Shown in pieces: positions 16,602-25,129 of a DNA stretch of 64,000 nt (position 1 is its first letter; every line of letters starts with the position of its first letter). The position numbers were made by a program, and so were the translations under genes. The notes below the pieces were generated by a model. It searched no databases, was not told where the DNA came from, and saw only the letters and a program-made list of their open reading frames with translations. Location of the stretch: the NCBI RefSeq assembly GCF_001693515.2, contig NZ_CP042968.1, positions 4,030,001 to 4,094,000 on the forward strand. Reading direction: 5' to 3'. The DNA comes from Bradyrhizobium paxllaeri. GTDB taxonomy: Bacteria > Pseudomonadota > Alphaproteobacteria > Rhizobiales > Xanthobacteraceae.

Positions 16602-17045
16602 ATGAAGCAGCCGAACGACCCTGATGCCGCTGACTATATGGCCGCCGCCGGCTGCTTCTGTCTGGCGTCGCGGCAGGCCGCGCGAAAGATCACGCGGCTG
16701 TACGATTCCTACATGCAGGAATCCGGAATTCGGGTCACCCAGTTCACCATCCTGTCGCAGTTGATGCTGCGAGGGGAGATGCCGATCGGCAAGCTCGCCG
16801 GCATTCTCGGCATGGAACGCACGACGCTGACGCGAAATCTCACGGTGCTCGAGCAGCAAAGGTGGATTTCGATCAAGCCCGGCGATGACCCGCGCGCGCG
16901 AATGATCGGCATCACCGGGCAGGGCAGGAGCGTGGTGCGCCGCAGCTTTCCGTTCTGGTCGAAGGCGCAGGCGCATATCGGCAAGCTGCTCGGCGCTGAC
17001 GGCCAGGCTGCGCTGAAGCTGCTGGATTCCCGGAATTTGGGATGA
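16602..17045 (+). CDS. MarR-family transcriptional regulator
   Basis: The 147-residue protein has the winged-helix layout of MarR: a dimerising helix (RKITRLYDSYMQESG), the recognition region IGKLAGILGMERTTLTRNLTVLE and a wing with DPRARMIGITGQG. Such proteins repress neighbouring genes until a ligand releases them. A Cys pair near the N terminus (GCFCLASR) might sense oxidants, but this is speculation. A palindromic site lies at its start and again before the membrane gene downstream, so the two genes form one regulatory unit. Confidence 0.9.
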   Translation: MKQPNDPDAADYMAAAGCFCLASRQAARKITRLYDSYMQESGIRVTQFTILSQLMLRGEMPIGKLAGILGMERTTLTRNLTVLEQQRWISIKPGDDPRARMIGITGQGRSVVRRSFPFWSKAQAHIGKLLGADGQAALKLLDSRNLG

Positions 17046-17082
17046 GGCGGGGCTTCGGCCACCGCTTCGTTTATCACGATAG

Positions 17083-17094
17083 GTGTAACTACAC
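17083..17094 (+). promoter_or_regulatory. MarR operator, copy 2
   Basis: GTGTAACTACAC, again preceded by GATAG, lies 16 bases before the start of the membrane-protein gene. It matches the dyad before the MarR gene in both arms and in the flank. Confidence 0.65.
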
Positions 17095-17110
17095 GTAAAG
17101 GAGAGATGTC

Positions 17111-17806
17111 ATGCTCGACTTCATCGGAACCATCGTGCTCGTTGCCGCGATCATCGTCAGCATCAATGCGCTCACCGGCGCGATTCCGATCAGCACGTCA
17201 CAGCGTATCGCCCTTTCGCTCGGTGCCGGTCTGTGGACCGGTCTGGCCGCCGCGCTCGCCGGCGCGAACCTGTTCCTCGGGTCAAATCCGCTGGGGCCGC
17301 CGACGATCGGTACGGTCATCACGCTGCCGCTGATCGCGACGGCCGTGGCGGCGTGGATCTCGCCATCGGTGCGGGCGACGCTGCTGGGGATGCCGATGCC
17401 GTTCCTGATCGGCCTGAACATCTGGCGTGTGGGGGGAGGATTCTTCCTGCTTCTGGCGGCCGAAGGCCGGCTTGGCGGACCATTTCCAACCTCGGCTGGT
17501 TGGGGCGATATCATCACCGGCGTGTTGGCTTTGCCCGTGGCCTGGCTCGCGCTACGTAGCCAAGGCAGGGCGCTGGTCTGGACCTGGAATGCATTCGGCA
17601 TGCTCGATCTTGTGGCCGCGATCATGCTCGGCGTCATTTCGGCGAATGGCTCGCCGCTGCAGATGATCCACGCCGGCGATGGCTCGGAGGCGGTGCAGGT
17701 GCTGCCGTGGTCGCTGATCCCGACCGTGTTGGTGCCGATGTATTTGATCGTGCACGGCATTATCTTTGCGAAGCTGGCGCAGGGCAGTCAGCGCGTGCCG
17801 GCCTGA
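17111..17806 (+). CDS. Hypothetical inner-membrane protein
   Basis: The 231-residue protein has about seven hydrophobic segments. No family name is certain. A GGAGAG lies just before the ATG. The MarR-type dyad in front of it suggests that it is the target of the upstream regulator, perhaps a stress or efflux-related membrane protein, but nothing in the sequence gives a substrate. Confidence 0.75.
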   Translation: MLDFIGTIVLVAAIIVSINALTGAIPISTSQRIALSLGAGLWTGLAAALAGANLFLGSNPLGPPTIGTVITLPLIATAVAAWISPSVRATLLGMPMPFLIGLNIWRVGGGFFLLLAAEGRLGGPFPTSAGWGDIITGVLALPVAWLALRSQGRALVWTWNAFGMLDLVAAIMLGVISANGSPLQMIHAGDGSEAVQVLPWSLIPTVLVPMYLIVHGIIFAKLAQGSQRVPA

Positions 17807-18086
17807 CGCCCGGCGCTGCACTGCACGTGTTCCTTTCGTAGATCAGCTTCGACTGTGGATAGCGGGATCAGCGGGTACAACCATCGCAGCGATGTTGTGC
17901 TCTCCGCGTTGGTGCGGCTTAATGAATCCATCTTACGGAGATGGGAAACCATCGCGTCGGTGTCGGGCTCCAGATCGCGACTGTCCCGGCTAGCAGCGGC
18001 CACCGAGTAGGACACGGCTGGGAGATAGGCCCCCGGTGCAGAAGTCCTGAAATCGCCCGCTAATGTGTGGCTGCCGTAGGAAAGGA

Positions 18087-18117
18087 AAGGCCGTCTGGGC
18101 AACCAGGCGGCCTTTTT
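18087..18117 (+). terminator. Strong intrinsic terminator
   Basis: AAAGGCCG and CGGCCTTTTT form the outer stem, and CTGG/CCAG the inner stem around a GCAA tetraloop, with one unpaired base on each side. The T run makes it a textbook Rho-independent terminator for a plus-strand transcript. Confidence 0.8.
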
Positions 18118-18139
18118 CTGTTTCGTATTCCGGATCCGT

Positions 18140-18281
18140 GTCCCGGACGCGGTGCAGCGCTCTTCAGCGGTGCACCGTAGAGCCGGGACCTGCACGCCGA
18201 GGGGCCCGGCTCTGCGTCGCCTCACATAGCGTGTCGAAGACGCGCGTGAATGCGCTGACGGTGCCGCGCCGCGTCCGGGAC
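18140..18281. repeat. REP-type inverted repeat
   Basis: GTCCCGGACGCGG (18140-18152) is repeated as its complement CCGCGTCCGGGAC (18269-18281). Between the arms are further short dyads. It resembles intergenic repeats common in Bradyrhizobium. Confidence 0.6.
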
Positions 18282-18297
18282 GCGACAATCTTCCAGG

Positions 18298-19002
18298 TCA
18301 CCCCAGCCGCGCGGCGGCGCGCTCGATCATCTCGCCGCGGCGGATTTGCGCTGGCGCAATCCTGTCCTTCATGATGGCGAGGACTTCCGGCGGCGCGGTG
18401 TCGGGTGAGCCGGAATTGAACGGCGGCGCCGGGTTGTATTCGAGGCGGAGCTGGATCGCCTCTGCCGTCCGCTGGTCGTGCAGCAGCGAGACCAGCGTTA
18501 GCGCGAAATCGATGCCCGCGGTGACGCCGCCGCCGGTGACGCGGTTGCGGTCGACGCAGACCCGCGTCTTGGTCGGGATCGCCCCGAACGCGGAAAGGAA
18601 ATCCATCGCCGTCCAGTGCGTCGCCGCGCGGTAGCCTTTGAGCAGGCCGGCGGCGCCAAGCACCAGCGAGCCCGTGCAGACCGAGGTGATGTATTTGGCG
18701 CCGGGCGCCTGCCGGCGCAGGAAGGCCAGCATCTCCTCGTCGTTGATCATGTCGTCGGTGCCGAACCCGCCGGGCACGCAGATGACGTCGAGCTGCGGGC
18801 AATCGGCGAAGGTCGTGGTCGGCGTCAGCGTCAGCACGGAATCGCTCGTCACCGGCTCGATCCGCTTCCAGATCAAATGCACTTTCGCACCGGGCAGGCT
18901 GGAAAACACCTGCAAGGGGCCGGTGAAGTCGAGCTGGGTGACGCGTGGGAACAGCACGAGACCGATCTGCAGCGGCGTGGGTGTCGGGGATGGGGCGGAC
19001 AT
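18298..19002 (-). CDS. DJ-1/PfpI family protein, isonitrile hydratase-like
   Basis: The 234-residue enzyme has the DJ-1 fold. Marks are FPRVTQLDFTGPLQVFSSLPG, the VPGGFG loop, and the nucleophile elbow SVCTGSLVLGAAGLL with the reactive Cys, followed by ATHW. The set is close to isonitrile hydratases (InhA). The start is ATG 19002, preceded by GGAGG. It is divergent from a GlxA-type regulator that has the same fold, suggesting the regulator controls it. Confidence 0.83.
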   Translation of the reverse strand: MSAPSPTPTPLQIGLVLFPRVTQLDFTGPLQVFSSLPGAKVHLIWKRIEPVTSDSVLTLTPTTTFADCPQLDVICVPGGFGTDDMINDEEMLAFLRRQAPGAKYITSVCTGSLVLGAAGLLKGYRAATHWTAMDFLSAFGAIPTKTRVCVDRNRVTGGGVTAGIDFALTLVSLLHDQRTAEAIQLRLEYNPAPPFNSGSPDTAPPEVLAIMKDRIAPAQIRRGEMIERAAARLG

Positions 19003-19033
19003 CGTGACCTCCGGAAAATTTGGCTTGACGGAA

Positions 19034-19069
19034 GCCATCCTGACATGGTCGCCTCACGTCAGAAATGGC
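19034..19069. promoter_or_regulatory. Nested dyad between the PfpI and GlxA genes
   Basis: GCCA and CTGAC on the left are mirrored by GTCAG and TGGC on the right around a 13-base centre. It lies in the 112-base divergent promoter region, so it may be a shared operator. The arms are short. Confidence 0.35.
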
Positions 19070-19114
19070 ATTTTTCCCTCGTTTCAGGACATCGGCCAAA
19101 AACGGGCAAGTCAC

Positions 19115-20053
19115 ATGATCGGTGTTCTCGTCTTTCCGGATTTTCAGTTGCTCGATGCGGCCGGCCCGATTTCGGCGTTCGAGATCGCGGCGCGCTTCGC
19201 CGAGAGCGCGCCGGCGATAAGAGTTCTGGCCGTGACGCCGGGGCCGGTGCGCTCGTCCTCGGGCGTCGAGATCGTTGCGAAGGGATTGAAATCGGCATCC
19301 GCGATCACGACGCTGATCGTGGCGGGCGGCGAGGGCGTGCGGCAGGCAGCGACCTGCGAGAAGACGCTCAGCTTCGTGCGCGCGATGGCCAAACGTGGCG
19401 TCCGCATCGCCAGCGTCTGCTCCGGCGCCTACGTGCTTGCGGAAGCCGGCCTGCTCGACGGCCGCCGCGCCACCACGCATTGGCAGCGCACGCGGCACTT
19501 TCTGAAAACCTATCCGCAAGTGAAGCTGGAGCCCGACCGCATCTTCGTCCGCGACGGCGACGTCTGGACGTCGGCCGGAATATCGGCCGGCATCGATTTG
19601 TCGCTGGCGATGATCGCGGATGATTACGGCGACGATATCGCGCAGAAGACCGCCAAACAACTCGTGCTCTATCACCGCCGCAGCGGCGGCCAGTCGCAAT
19701 TCTCCTCGCTCCTGGAATTGAAGGCGCCGAACGGCCGCTTCGGGCCGTTGCTGGCCTGGGCGCGGGAAAACCTCGATGCGCCGCTGACCGTCGAGGATCT
19801 CGCCGAGCAGGCCGGCATGAGTTCGCGGCATTTCACCCGCGCCTTCATGGCGGAGACCGGCACCACGCCGTCGAAAGCGGTGGAGCGGTTGCGCATCGAG
19901 GTGGCGCGGCAGCGCGTGCAATCCTCGAGCGAGGCGATCGAACGTGTCGCGCAAACCACAGGCTTCCGCGATCCGGAACGGATGCGCCGCGCCTTCATCC
20001 GTGCCTTCGGCCAGCCGCCGCAATCGCTGCGCCGCGCGGCGCGGGCCGGGTAG
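19115..20053 (+). CDS. GlxA-family AraC-type regulator with DJ-1/PfpI domain
   Basis: The 312-residue regulator has an N-terminal DJ-1/PfpI domain (FPDFQLLDAAGPISAFE, then SVCSGAYVLAEAGLLDGRRATTHW) used for ligand sensing. The C-terminal AraC helix-turn-helix pair (LAEQAGMSSRHFTRAFMAETGTTP and VAQTTGFRDPERMRRAF) binds DNA. I chose the ATG at 19115, where the first strand of the DJ-1 domain begins; the open frame reaches far upstream into the divergent gene. Control of the divergent isonitrile-hydratase-like gene is inferred from position. Confidence 0.9.
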   Translation: MIGVLVFPDFQLLDAAGPISAFEIAARFAESAPAIRVLAVTPGPVRSSSGVEIVAKGLKSASAITTLIVAGGEGVRQAATCEKTLSFVRAMAKRGVRIASVCSGAYVLAEAGLLDGRRATTHWQRTRHFLKTYPQVKLEPDRIFVRDGDVWTSAGISAGIDLSLAMIADDYGDDIAQKTAKQLVLYHRRSGGQSQFSSLLELKAPNGRFGPLLAWARENLDAPLTVEDLAEQAGMSSRHFTRAFMAETGTTPSKAVERLRIEVARQRVQSSSEAIERVAQTTGFRDPERMRRAFIRAFGQPPQSLRRAARAG

Positions 20054-20066
20054 GCGCATTGAAACG

Positions 20067-20552
20067 CTATCTGCGGAAATCCACCCGGCCTTGTGAAAAA
20101 TAGCCGTCGATCCGCTGATCGCTCACGACGAGGCCGACCCAGGGCACCGTGATCTCCGGGTTGTTCAGGTTGATATATTTGCCGACCAGCCGCCGCGGGC
20201 CTTCGCGCCGCGCGTCGATCAGTCCTCGACGCGCGCCGGAATCCCAGTCGAACAGCAGGTACACGCGGTCGCCCACGATCCTCGCTTCGCCGCGGCCCTG
20301 TTTCCATTGATCGGGAGTATCGCCTGATATGGTGGGGTCCGCAGCGCCCTTCCAGCGGCTCGACCATTGGCCCTCGATCGTGTCGCGTCGGTCGTTGGTC
20401 TCGCCGTTGCTCCATGGCTTTGCGTTTTCGTCGGTGGCGGATTCTTCCGGCACCGTGACGCGCGCGAACTGCATTACGCCATCGTCGGTGGGATTTGGAA
20501 CGTCCATGAGGCCGAACGGATTACGGCTTGTCGGATTGTTTTCGGACTTCAT
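20067..20552 (-). CDS. Hypothetical protein
   Basis: The 161-residue soluble protein has no family that I recognise. It is rich in Trp (WSNGE, GQWSSRWKG, QWKQG, FDWDSG). The C-terminal half has a beta-strand pattern with GRGEARIVGDRVYLLFDW and LVVSDQRIDGYF. There is no signal peptide. The ATG at 20552 has GGAG seven bases ahead, better than two ATGs further upstream. It converges with the GlxA gene 13 bases away. Confidence 0.6.
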   Translation of the reverse strand: MKSENNPTSRNPFGLMDVPNPTDDGVMQFARVTVPEESATDENAKPWSNGETNDRRDTIEGQWSSRWKGAADPTISGDTPDQWKQGRGEARIVGDRVYLLFDWDSGARRGLIDARREGPRRLVGKYINLNNPEITVPWVGLVVSDQRIDGYFSQGRVDFRR

Positions 20553-20678
20553 TGGCATTCTCCAACTGCTGCTTTGCTGCAAGCGGCACGGCTTGCTTCG
20601 TCAACGTTTGAGATCGCAGGATGGAGGCGTGGCGCCCACCCGATTTCCGGGGGAACTTGCGCGGCAACCGTTGCGCTT

Positions 20679-20867
20679 TCACACAGGAGACGCGGCTCTG
20701 ACTTCGCGGATCAATTCGTCGAGCTGCGAATGTTCCGGCGATTTCGCGACTTCCTGCAACGACACGAGATCGGGAGCCAGCCGGCGCAGTTCCCGGTTGA
20801 TCAAAGCGGTTCGTTTCGGATCGCCTTGCCGATTCCAGACATTGAGCGTGACAACACGCAGCCGCAT
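20679..20867 (-). pseudogene. N-terminal remnant of an endonuclease/exonuclease/phosphatase-family gene
   Basis: The 62 residues MRLRVVTLNVWNRQGDPKRT...LAPDLVSLQEVA show the first strand with Asn and the Glu of the EEP fold (Asn in TLNVW, Glu in SLQEV). Family members are about 250 residues long. The frame stops after 62 residues, and the following bases show no continuation in another frame that I can follow to the family's catalytic His. It is a broken gene, not functional in this form. Confidence 0.6.
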
Positions 20868-20956
20868 GGCGAGGTCAGTCCGGGTTCATGAAAGAACCCG
20901 GACAACGTTCGCCGGAGGCGTTGGTTCAGCGCTCGTCGATTGTCGTCCGCGCCGGC

Positions 20957-21853
20957 TCACGCAACGTCGGCTTGCGCGCTCGGCTTATCTTCTGCGAGCA
21001 AAGCGTCGAGATCGACGAGTTGTGGATCGTCAGCCTCGGGTTCGCCGAGCCCTGCGCTGCCGTGAAGATGCATCAGCGTCTGCACACGGCGGGCGTTGAG
21101 ATGGTCCACGTGCTGATGCTGCAGCGCGACCGGCAACAGCGCCTTGGGCAACCCGACCAGCGCGAAGGCCGGAACGCGGCGTATCTCGCCGTCCTCGCGC
21201 CAAAGCAGAGGATGGAGGGTGTAGATCAACTGCCGATCAATCTCGGGCGATAGCAGTTGTTCCGACACTGACAGCGAGGGGTCGGCCAGGTTGGCGTTGC
21301 CCGCACGTGTGCGCACCGCCGCGGATCGCAGCTCCCAACATATCAAGTCCGCTGCCGAGAGAACTTCGCGACGCACGGCATCCACGTTGTTCGAAAACCT
21401 GGTTGCGTCCGCTATCGACAGCGCAGCCTTGGTGACGGCCTCGACCAGCGTCGTGGCACTTGCGTCAAATCCCGGCGCAGCGCGCTCGATGGCGGTCGCC
21501 ATCGCTTCGATCTGGTCCGCCATCGTGTCGCGGTCGCGCTGTGCCTTGGCATCGGCCAGTGCGCGCTCGGCTGATGCGACCTGCTCGTCATGTTCCACCA
21601 ATGCGGCGCGCCATGTCTTGGTGCGCTCTTCGACGGCACGCATGTCAGCTTCTGCCCGATCGAGCCGGGCAGCGGCGGCTCCTGCGACCGCCAGCCGTTC
21701 GGCCGCGGCGCGTTTCTCTGCAAGTTCCGTTTCGGCAAGACTCAAGCGGTCGGCCAGCTTCTGCCGGGCCGCCAATTTCTCCTTCAGCGCGTTCTCGAAG
21801 CGCTCGATCGGGTCGAGTTCCCGCTTAAAAAATTCGCGCTTAAAAAATGCCAT
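20957..21853 (-). CDS. Hypothetical coiled-coil protein
   Basis: The 298-residue protein begins MAFFKREFFKREL, where FFKRE is repeated in tandem and encoded by a repeated DNA segment rich in TTTTTTAAGCGC. Residues of about 15-120 form a charged Ala/Glu/Arg-rich coiled coil. A second, less regular half carries LICWELRSAAVRTRAG and ends in a very acidic tail. There is no signal peptide or membrane helix. GGGGG lies eight bases before the ATG. No function is claimed. Confidence 0.65.
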   Translation of the reverse strand: MAFFKREFFKRELDPIERFENALKEKLAARQKLADRLSLAETELAEKRAAAERLAVAGAAAARLDRAEADMRAVEERTKTWRAALVEHDEQVASAERALADAKAQRDRDTMADQIEAMATAIERAAPGFDASATTLVEAVTKAALSIADATRFSNNVDAVRREVLSAADLICWELRSAAVRTRAGNANLADPSLSVSEQLLSPEIDRQLIYTLHPLLWREDGEIRRVPAFALVGLPKALLPVALQHQHVDHLNARRVQTLMHLHGSAGLGEPEADDPQLVDLDALLAEDKPSAQADVA

Positions 21854-22017
21854 GGCAATACCCCCGCGCGTCACGATCATCTGCCGAATCAGCAGGCAGA
21901 TTCGTTAGTTGCGAAGACTAGCCCGAAAATGGGAGAGATTGCGGCTTGATGATGCCGGTCAACAAGATGGTGGCCGGGAAGGGGCAGGCCATTACCTCTG
22001 GTGCGCATTTGCCAAAG

Positions 22018-23235
22018 CTAATGCGGCCGGTCGGGGTGCCAGCCGAGCACCGCCAGCATCACGAAAAATCCGACGACGTAAGCAACAGCCACCGGCCAGC
22101 CGTGGCTGACCCAGCGGCCGACCGATTTGGCTTCCGGATACATGTTCGACAGCGCGACGCCGGCTGACGATCCGAACCAGATCATCGATCCGCCGAAGCC
22201 AACGGCATAGGCGAGATATCCCCAATCGTAGCCGCCTTGTTTCAGCGCGAGCGCGGTGAGGGGGATGTTGTCGAACACCGCGGAAACGAATCCGAGGCCG
22301 AGCGCGGTCGGCCATGACGCGGCCGGCAGTTTCTCGACCGGCATCAGCGAGGCCGCGGTGACCAGTGCAAGCAGGAAGATGGTACCTTTGAAGGTTTCCG
22401 GCATCACCTTCCAGTCCGGCGCACGCCACGCCGCCGTCAGCAGAATGACCGCCCAGACGGCAATGCCGAGAACCGGGATGATCTCGAGCAATGCGGGGAA
22501 CCTCACATTGGCGATGATGTTGGCGGCGAGCGCGGCGATCAGGATGGCGGCGACGATGACAACCCGCGCTGGATCGATCTTCAGGCCTTTCGACACATCC
22601 TTCTGGATCGGCGAGTAGCGCTGTTGCTGAATGGAGGCGGGCACGGCGAAGACCAGCATCGCGACGATCGCCGCGATATAGGCTTCCACCACGGCGAGCG
22701 GGCTGACGCCGGCGATCCACATCATCGTCGTCGTGGTGTCGCCGACGACGCTGCCGGCACCACCGGCGTTCGACGCTGCAACGATGGCGGCGAGATACCC
22801 GATGTGAACCTTGCCGCGGAAGACGTGCCGCGCCACGGTGCCGCCGATCAAAGCCGCAGCGATATTGTCGAGGAAGCTCGACAGCACGAACACCAGGCAG
22901 AGCAGAACAACGCCACCCTTCCAGTCGTCCGGCAACAGCGCCGGCATCTCATCCGGAACGCGGCTCTCCTCGAAATGCCGCGAGAGCAGCGCAAAGCCCA
23001 TCAGGAGCAGGAACAGGTTGGCGAGCGTGACCCACTCATGCGCCATGTGGTGGCCGAGGCCGGCGAGACCCGGACCGTGCTTGAAGCCGGTGAATACCAG
23101 TTTGTAGACGATGATCGCGGCAAGGCCGGTGAGCGCGACCTGAAGCGTCTTGTGATGGAATAGCGCGACCCCAAGCAGCGTCAGTGCGAACAGGATGAAG
23201 TCGACGGGTATTCCAAACACAAGTATTGGCTCCAT
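22018..23235 (-). CDS. CitMHS/NhaD-type ion transporter
   Basis: The 405-residue inner-membrane protein has about 11 to 12 helices. Marks of the ion-transporter superfamily are LSSFLDNIAAALIGG, ASNAGGAGSVVGDTTTTMMW and, in the second half, FVSAVFDNIPLTALAL. The paired Asp-Asn-Ile segments match the inverted-repeat ion-binding hairpins of NhaD/CitMHS/ArsB-type carriers. Substrate could be citrate-Mg or Na+/H+. An alternative ATG two codons upstream exists. Confidence 0.8.
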   Translation of the reverse strand: MEPILVFGIPVDFILFALTLLGVALFHHKTLQVALTGLAAIIVYKLVFTGFKHGPGLAGLGHHMAHEWVTLANLFLLLMGFALLSRHFEESRVPDEMPALLPDDWKGGVVLLCLVFVLSSFLDNIAAALIGGTVARHVFRGKVHIGYLAAIVAASNAGGAGSVVGDTTTTMMWIAGVSPLAVVEAYIAAIVAMLVFAVPASIQQQRYSPIQKDVSKGLKIDPARVVIVAAILIAALAANIIANVRFPALLEIIPVLGIAVWAVILLTAAWRAPDWKVMPETFKGTIFLLALVTAASLMPVEKLPAASWPTALGLGFVSAVFDNIPLTALALKQGGYDWGYLAYAVGFGGSMIWFGSSAGVALSNMYPEAKSVGRWVSHGWPVAVAYVVGFFVMLAVLGWHPDRPH

Positions 23236-23284
23236 CACCATGGCCTCGAATGCGAGCGAAAAGAATGTGAGCGATACTTTAGCG

Positions 23285-24232
23285 TTATTTCAGCGCCTTC
23301 AGCCACGTCGCGATTTCGCTAACCGCGACATTGGCCTGGTTCAACAGCTTACCCATAGTGAAGAAGCCGTGGAACTGGCCGGGGAAGTGGCGATACGTCA
23401 CGGGCACGCCGGCCTCCTTCAGGCGCGCGGCATATTCGGCACCTTCGTCGCGCAAGGGATCGGCGCCGGCGGTCAGAACATAGGCGGGCGGCAATCCGGC
23501 GAACGTCCTGGCGCGCGCGGGCGAGGCTTTCCAGTGATCGATATCGGTCGTGCCATTGAGATAATGGTTGCAGAACCATTTGATGACGGAGTGCGTCAGG
23601 AGAATGCTGGTCTCGGGCTCGCTGTGCGAGGGATGCTTCATCGCAAAGTCGGTGGCGGGATAGACCAGCACCTGGCCGGCAAGCTTCGGGCCGTCGCCGT
23701 CGCGCGCGGCGAGCGCCACGACGGCCGCGAGATTGCCGCCGGCGCTGTCGCCGCCGACCAACAGGTGCCCCGCGTCGATGCCGAGCTCATTGGCGTTGGC
23801 GGCAATCCATTTGGTCGCGGTGATCGCATCGTCGATGGCGGCGGGGAATTTGTGCTCCGGCGCCAGCCGGTAGTCGATGGAGATGACGATCAACTCGCCC
23901 TCATGGGCGAGCTTCTGGCAAACCACCTCATGGGTATCGAGATCGCCAATCACCCAACCGCCGCCGTGAAAGAACAGCAGGCAAGGCGCAAGACCGTTGC
24001 TCGTCCGCAGCGCCTTCGGCGTGTAGATGCGCGCCGGAATCGTGCCGTGCGGCGCGGGGATCATGAGCGGCTTGTTCGATTCCAGTGCGGGCGGCTCGGG
24101 ATTACTGACGACGCGGGCGGCCCGGTAATATTCGCGCGCTTCCGGTGCGGTCAGCGTCTCATAGGTGGGGCGGCCTGCGTCCTGAAAAGCCTTGTAGACG
24201 GCGGCGGCATCGGGATCGAGCGTAACGGGCAT
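23285..24232 (-). CDS. Alpha/beta hydrolase, hormone-sensitive-lipase-type esterase
   Basis: The 315-residue cytosolic esterase has the oxyanion-hole motif HGGGW, then IDYRLAPEHKFP, the nucleophile elbow GDSAGG, the acid in AGADPLRDEG, and the His in HGFFTM. This is the bacterial HSL (family IV) set. I chose ATG 24232, since the upstream open frame (to 24331) comes from a palindromic repeat. The substrate is likely a short-chain ester. It is between the ion transporter and an SDR gene on the same strand. Confidence 0.9.
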   Translation of the reverse strand: MPVTLDPDAAAVYKAFQDAGRPTYETLTAPEAREYYRAARVVSNPEPPALESNKPLMIPAPHGTIPARIYTPKALRTSNGLAPCLLFFHGGGWVIGDLDTHEVVCQKLAHEGELIVISIDYRLAPEHKFPAAIDDAITATKWIAANANELGIDAGHLLVGGDSAGGNLAAVVALAARDGDGPKLAGQVLVYPATDFAMKHPSHSEPETSILLTHSVIKWFCNHYLNGTTDIDHWKASPARARTFAGLPPAYVLTAGADPLRDEGAEYAARLKEAGVPVTYRHFPGQFHGFFTMGKLLNQANVAVSEIATWLKALK

Positions 24233-24262
24233 GGTGGGGAATGAACCTCTGTTTTTGAGTAT

Positions 24263-24342
24263 GTCATTCCGGGGCGCATCGAAGATGCGAACCCGGAATC
24301 TCGAGATTCCGGGTCTGGTCCTTCGGACCATCCCGGAATGAC
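24263..24342. repeat. Palindromic intergenic repeat
   Basis: GTCATTCCGGG at the left is mirrored by CCCGGAATGAC at the right, with inner dyads such as CCCGGAATCTCGAGATTCCGGG. It is the REP-type repeat seen between genes in this group. Confidence 0.8.
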
Positions 24343-24349
24343 GGCTGCA

Positions 24350-25129
24350 TCAGGCAGCCGTGCGGCCGCCATCGACGGTATAGGCGGAGCCGGAGACGTA
24401 GCTCGCCTCGTCGGACGCCAGAAACGCCACGATGGATGCGACTTCGGACGCCTGTCCGAGCCGTCGTGCCGGAATGCGGTCGACGATCTTCTCAGATGCC
24501 GGCGGCTCGTTGCCGGGATTGCGGCCCTGCAGGATCGTGCTGAGCATCCGGCTGTCGATCAGGCCGGGGCAGACGCAATTGACCCGCACGCCGGTGCCGG
24601 TGCACTCCCAGGCGGCGCTCTTGGTGAGACCGATCACGGCGTGCTTGCTGGCGCTGTAGACGGCGATCATCGGCGATCCCATCAGGCCGGCGATGGAGGC
24701 GGTGTTGATGATGCTGCCCTTGTTCTGCTTCAGCATCACCGGCAGCACGTGCTTCATGCCGAGAAAGACGCCGACGACGTTGACGTCGAGCACGCGCCGA
24801 AAACTCTCCAGCGAATATTCCGGAATCGGCTTGATGTCGCCCTCGATGCCGGCATTGTTGTAGAAGGCATCGATCGTGCCGAACCGGTCGACGGTGGCGC
24901 GGACATATTCGGCGACGTCGTCTTCCTGGGTAACATCAGCCGTGACCGCGAGCGCTTCGGCGGAGGCGGGCAGGCCACTGATGGCGGCCTTGAGGTCGTC
25001 TTCCCTGCGGTCGACGGCGACGATGCGGGCGCCGCGTTCGGCCAACAGGCGAATGGTCGCGGTTCCGATGACGCCGGCCGCGCCGGTCACGACGGCAACC
25101 CGGCCATCGAGGCGAATTCGATCGGGCAT
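24350..25129 (-). CDS. Short-chain dehydrogenase/reductase
   Basis: The 259-residue enzyme is a classical SDR. It has the cofactor motif VTGAAGVIG (Thr-Gly-x3-Gly-x-Gly), NNAG, the catalytic Ser in INTASIAG, and YSASK with the catalytic Tyr and Lys. The C-terminal PGLI and VDGGRTAA segments are standard. Acidic residues after the second strand (VDRRED) point to NAD as cofactor. Substrate is unknown. It may form a unit with the esterase 117 bases downstream, though a repeat lies between them. Confidence 0.92.
   Translation of the reverse strand: MPDRIRLDGRVAVVTGAAGVIGTATIRLLAERGARIVAVDRREDDLKAAISGLPASAEALAVTADVTQEDDVAEYVRATVDRFGTIDAFYNNAGIEGDIKPIPEYSLESFRRVLDVNVVGVFLGMKHVLPVMLKQNKGSIINTASIAGLMGSPMIAVYSASKHAVIGLTKSAAWECTGTGVRVNCVCPGLIDSRMLSTILQGRNPGNEPPASEKIVDRIPARRLGQASEVASIVAFLASDEASYVSGSAYTVDGGRTAA

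Larger units (their letters stand above)
17807..18297. other. Gene-free stretch with terminator and REP-type repeat
   Basis: These 491 bases show no credible coding frame. They contain a strong intrinsic terminator on the plus strand (18087-18117) that lies 280 bases after the last gene on that strand, and an inverted repeat pair at 18140-18152 and 18269-18281. A small RNA ending at the terminator is possible. Confidence 0.5.
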
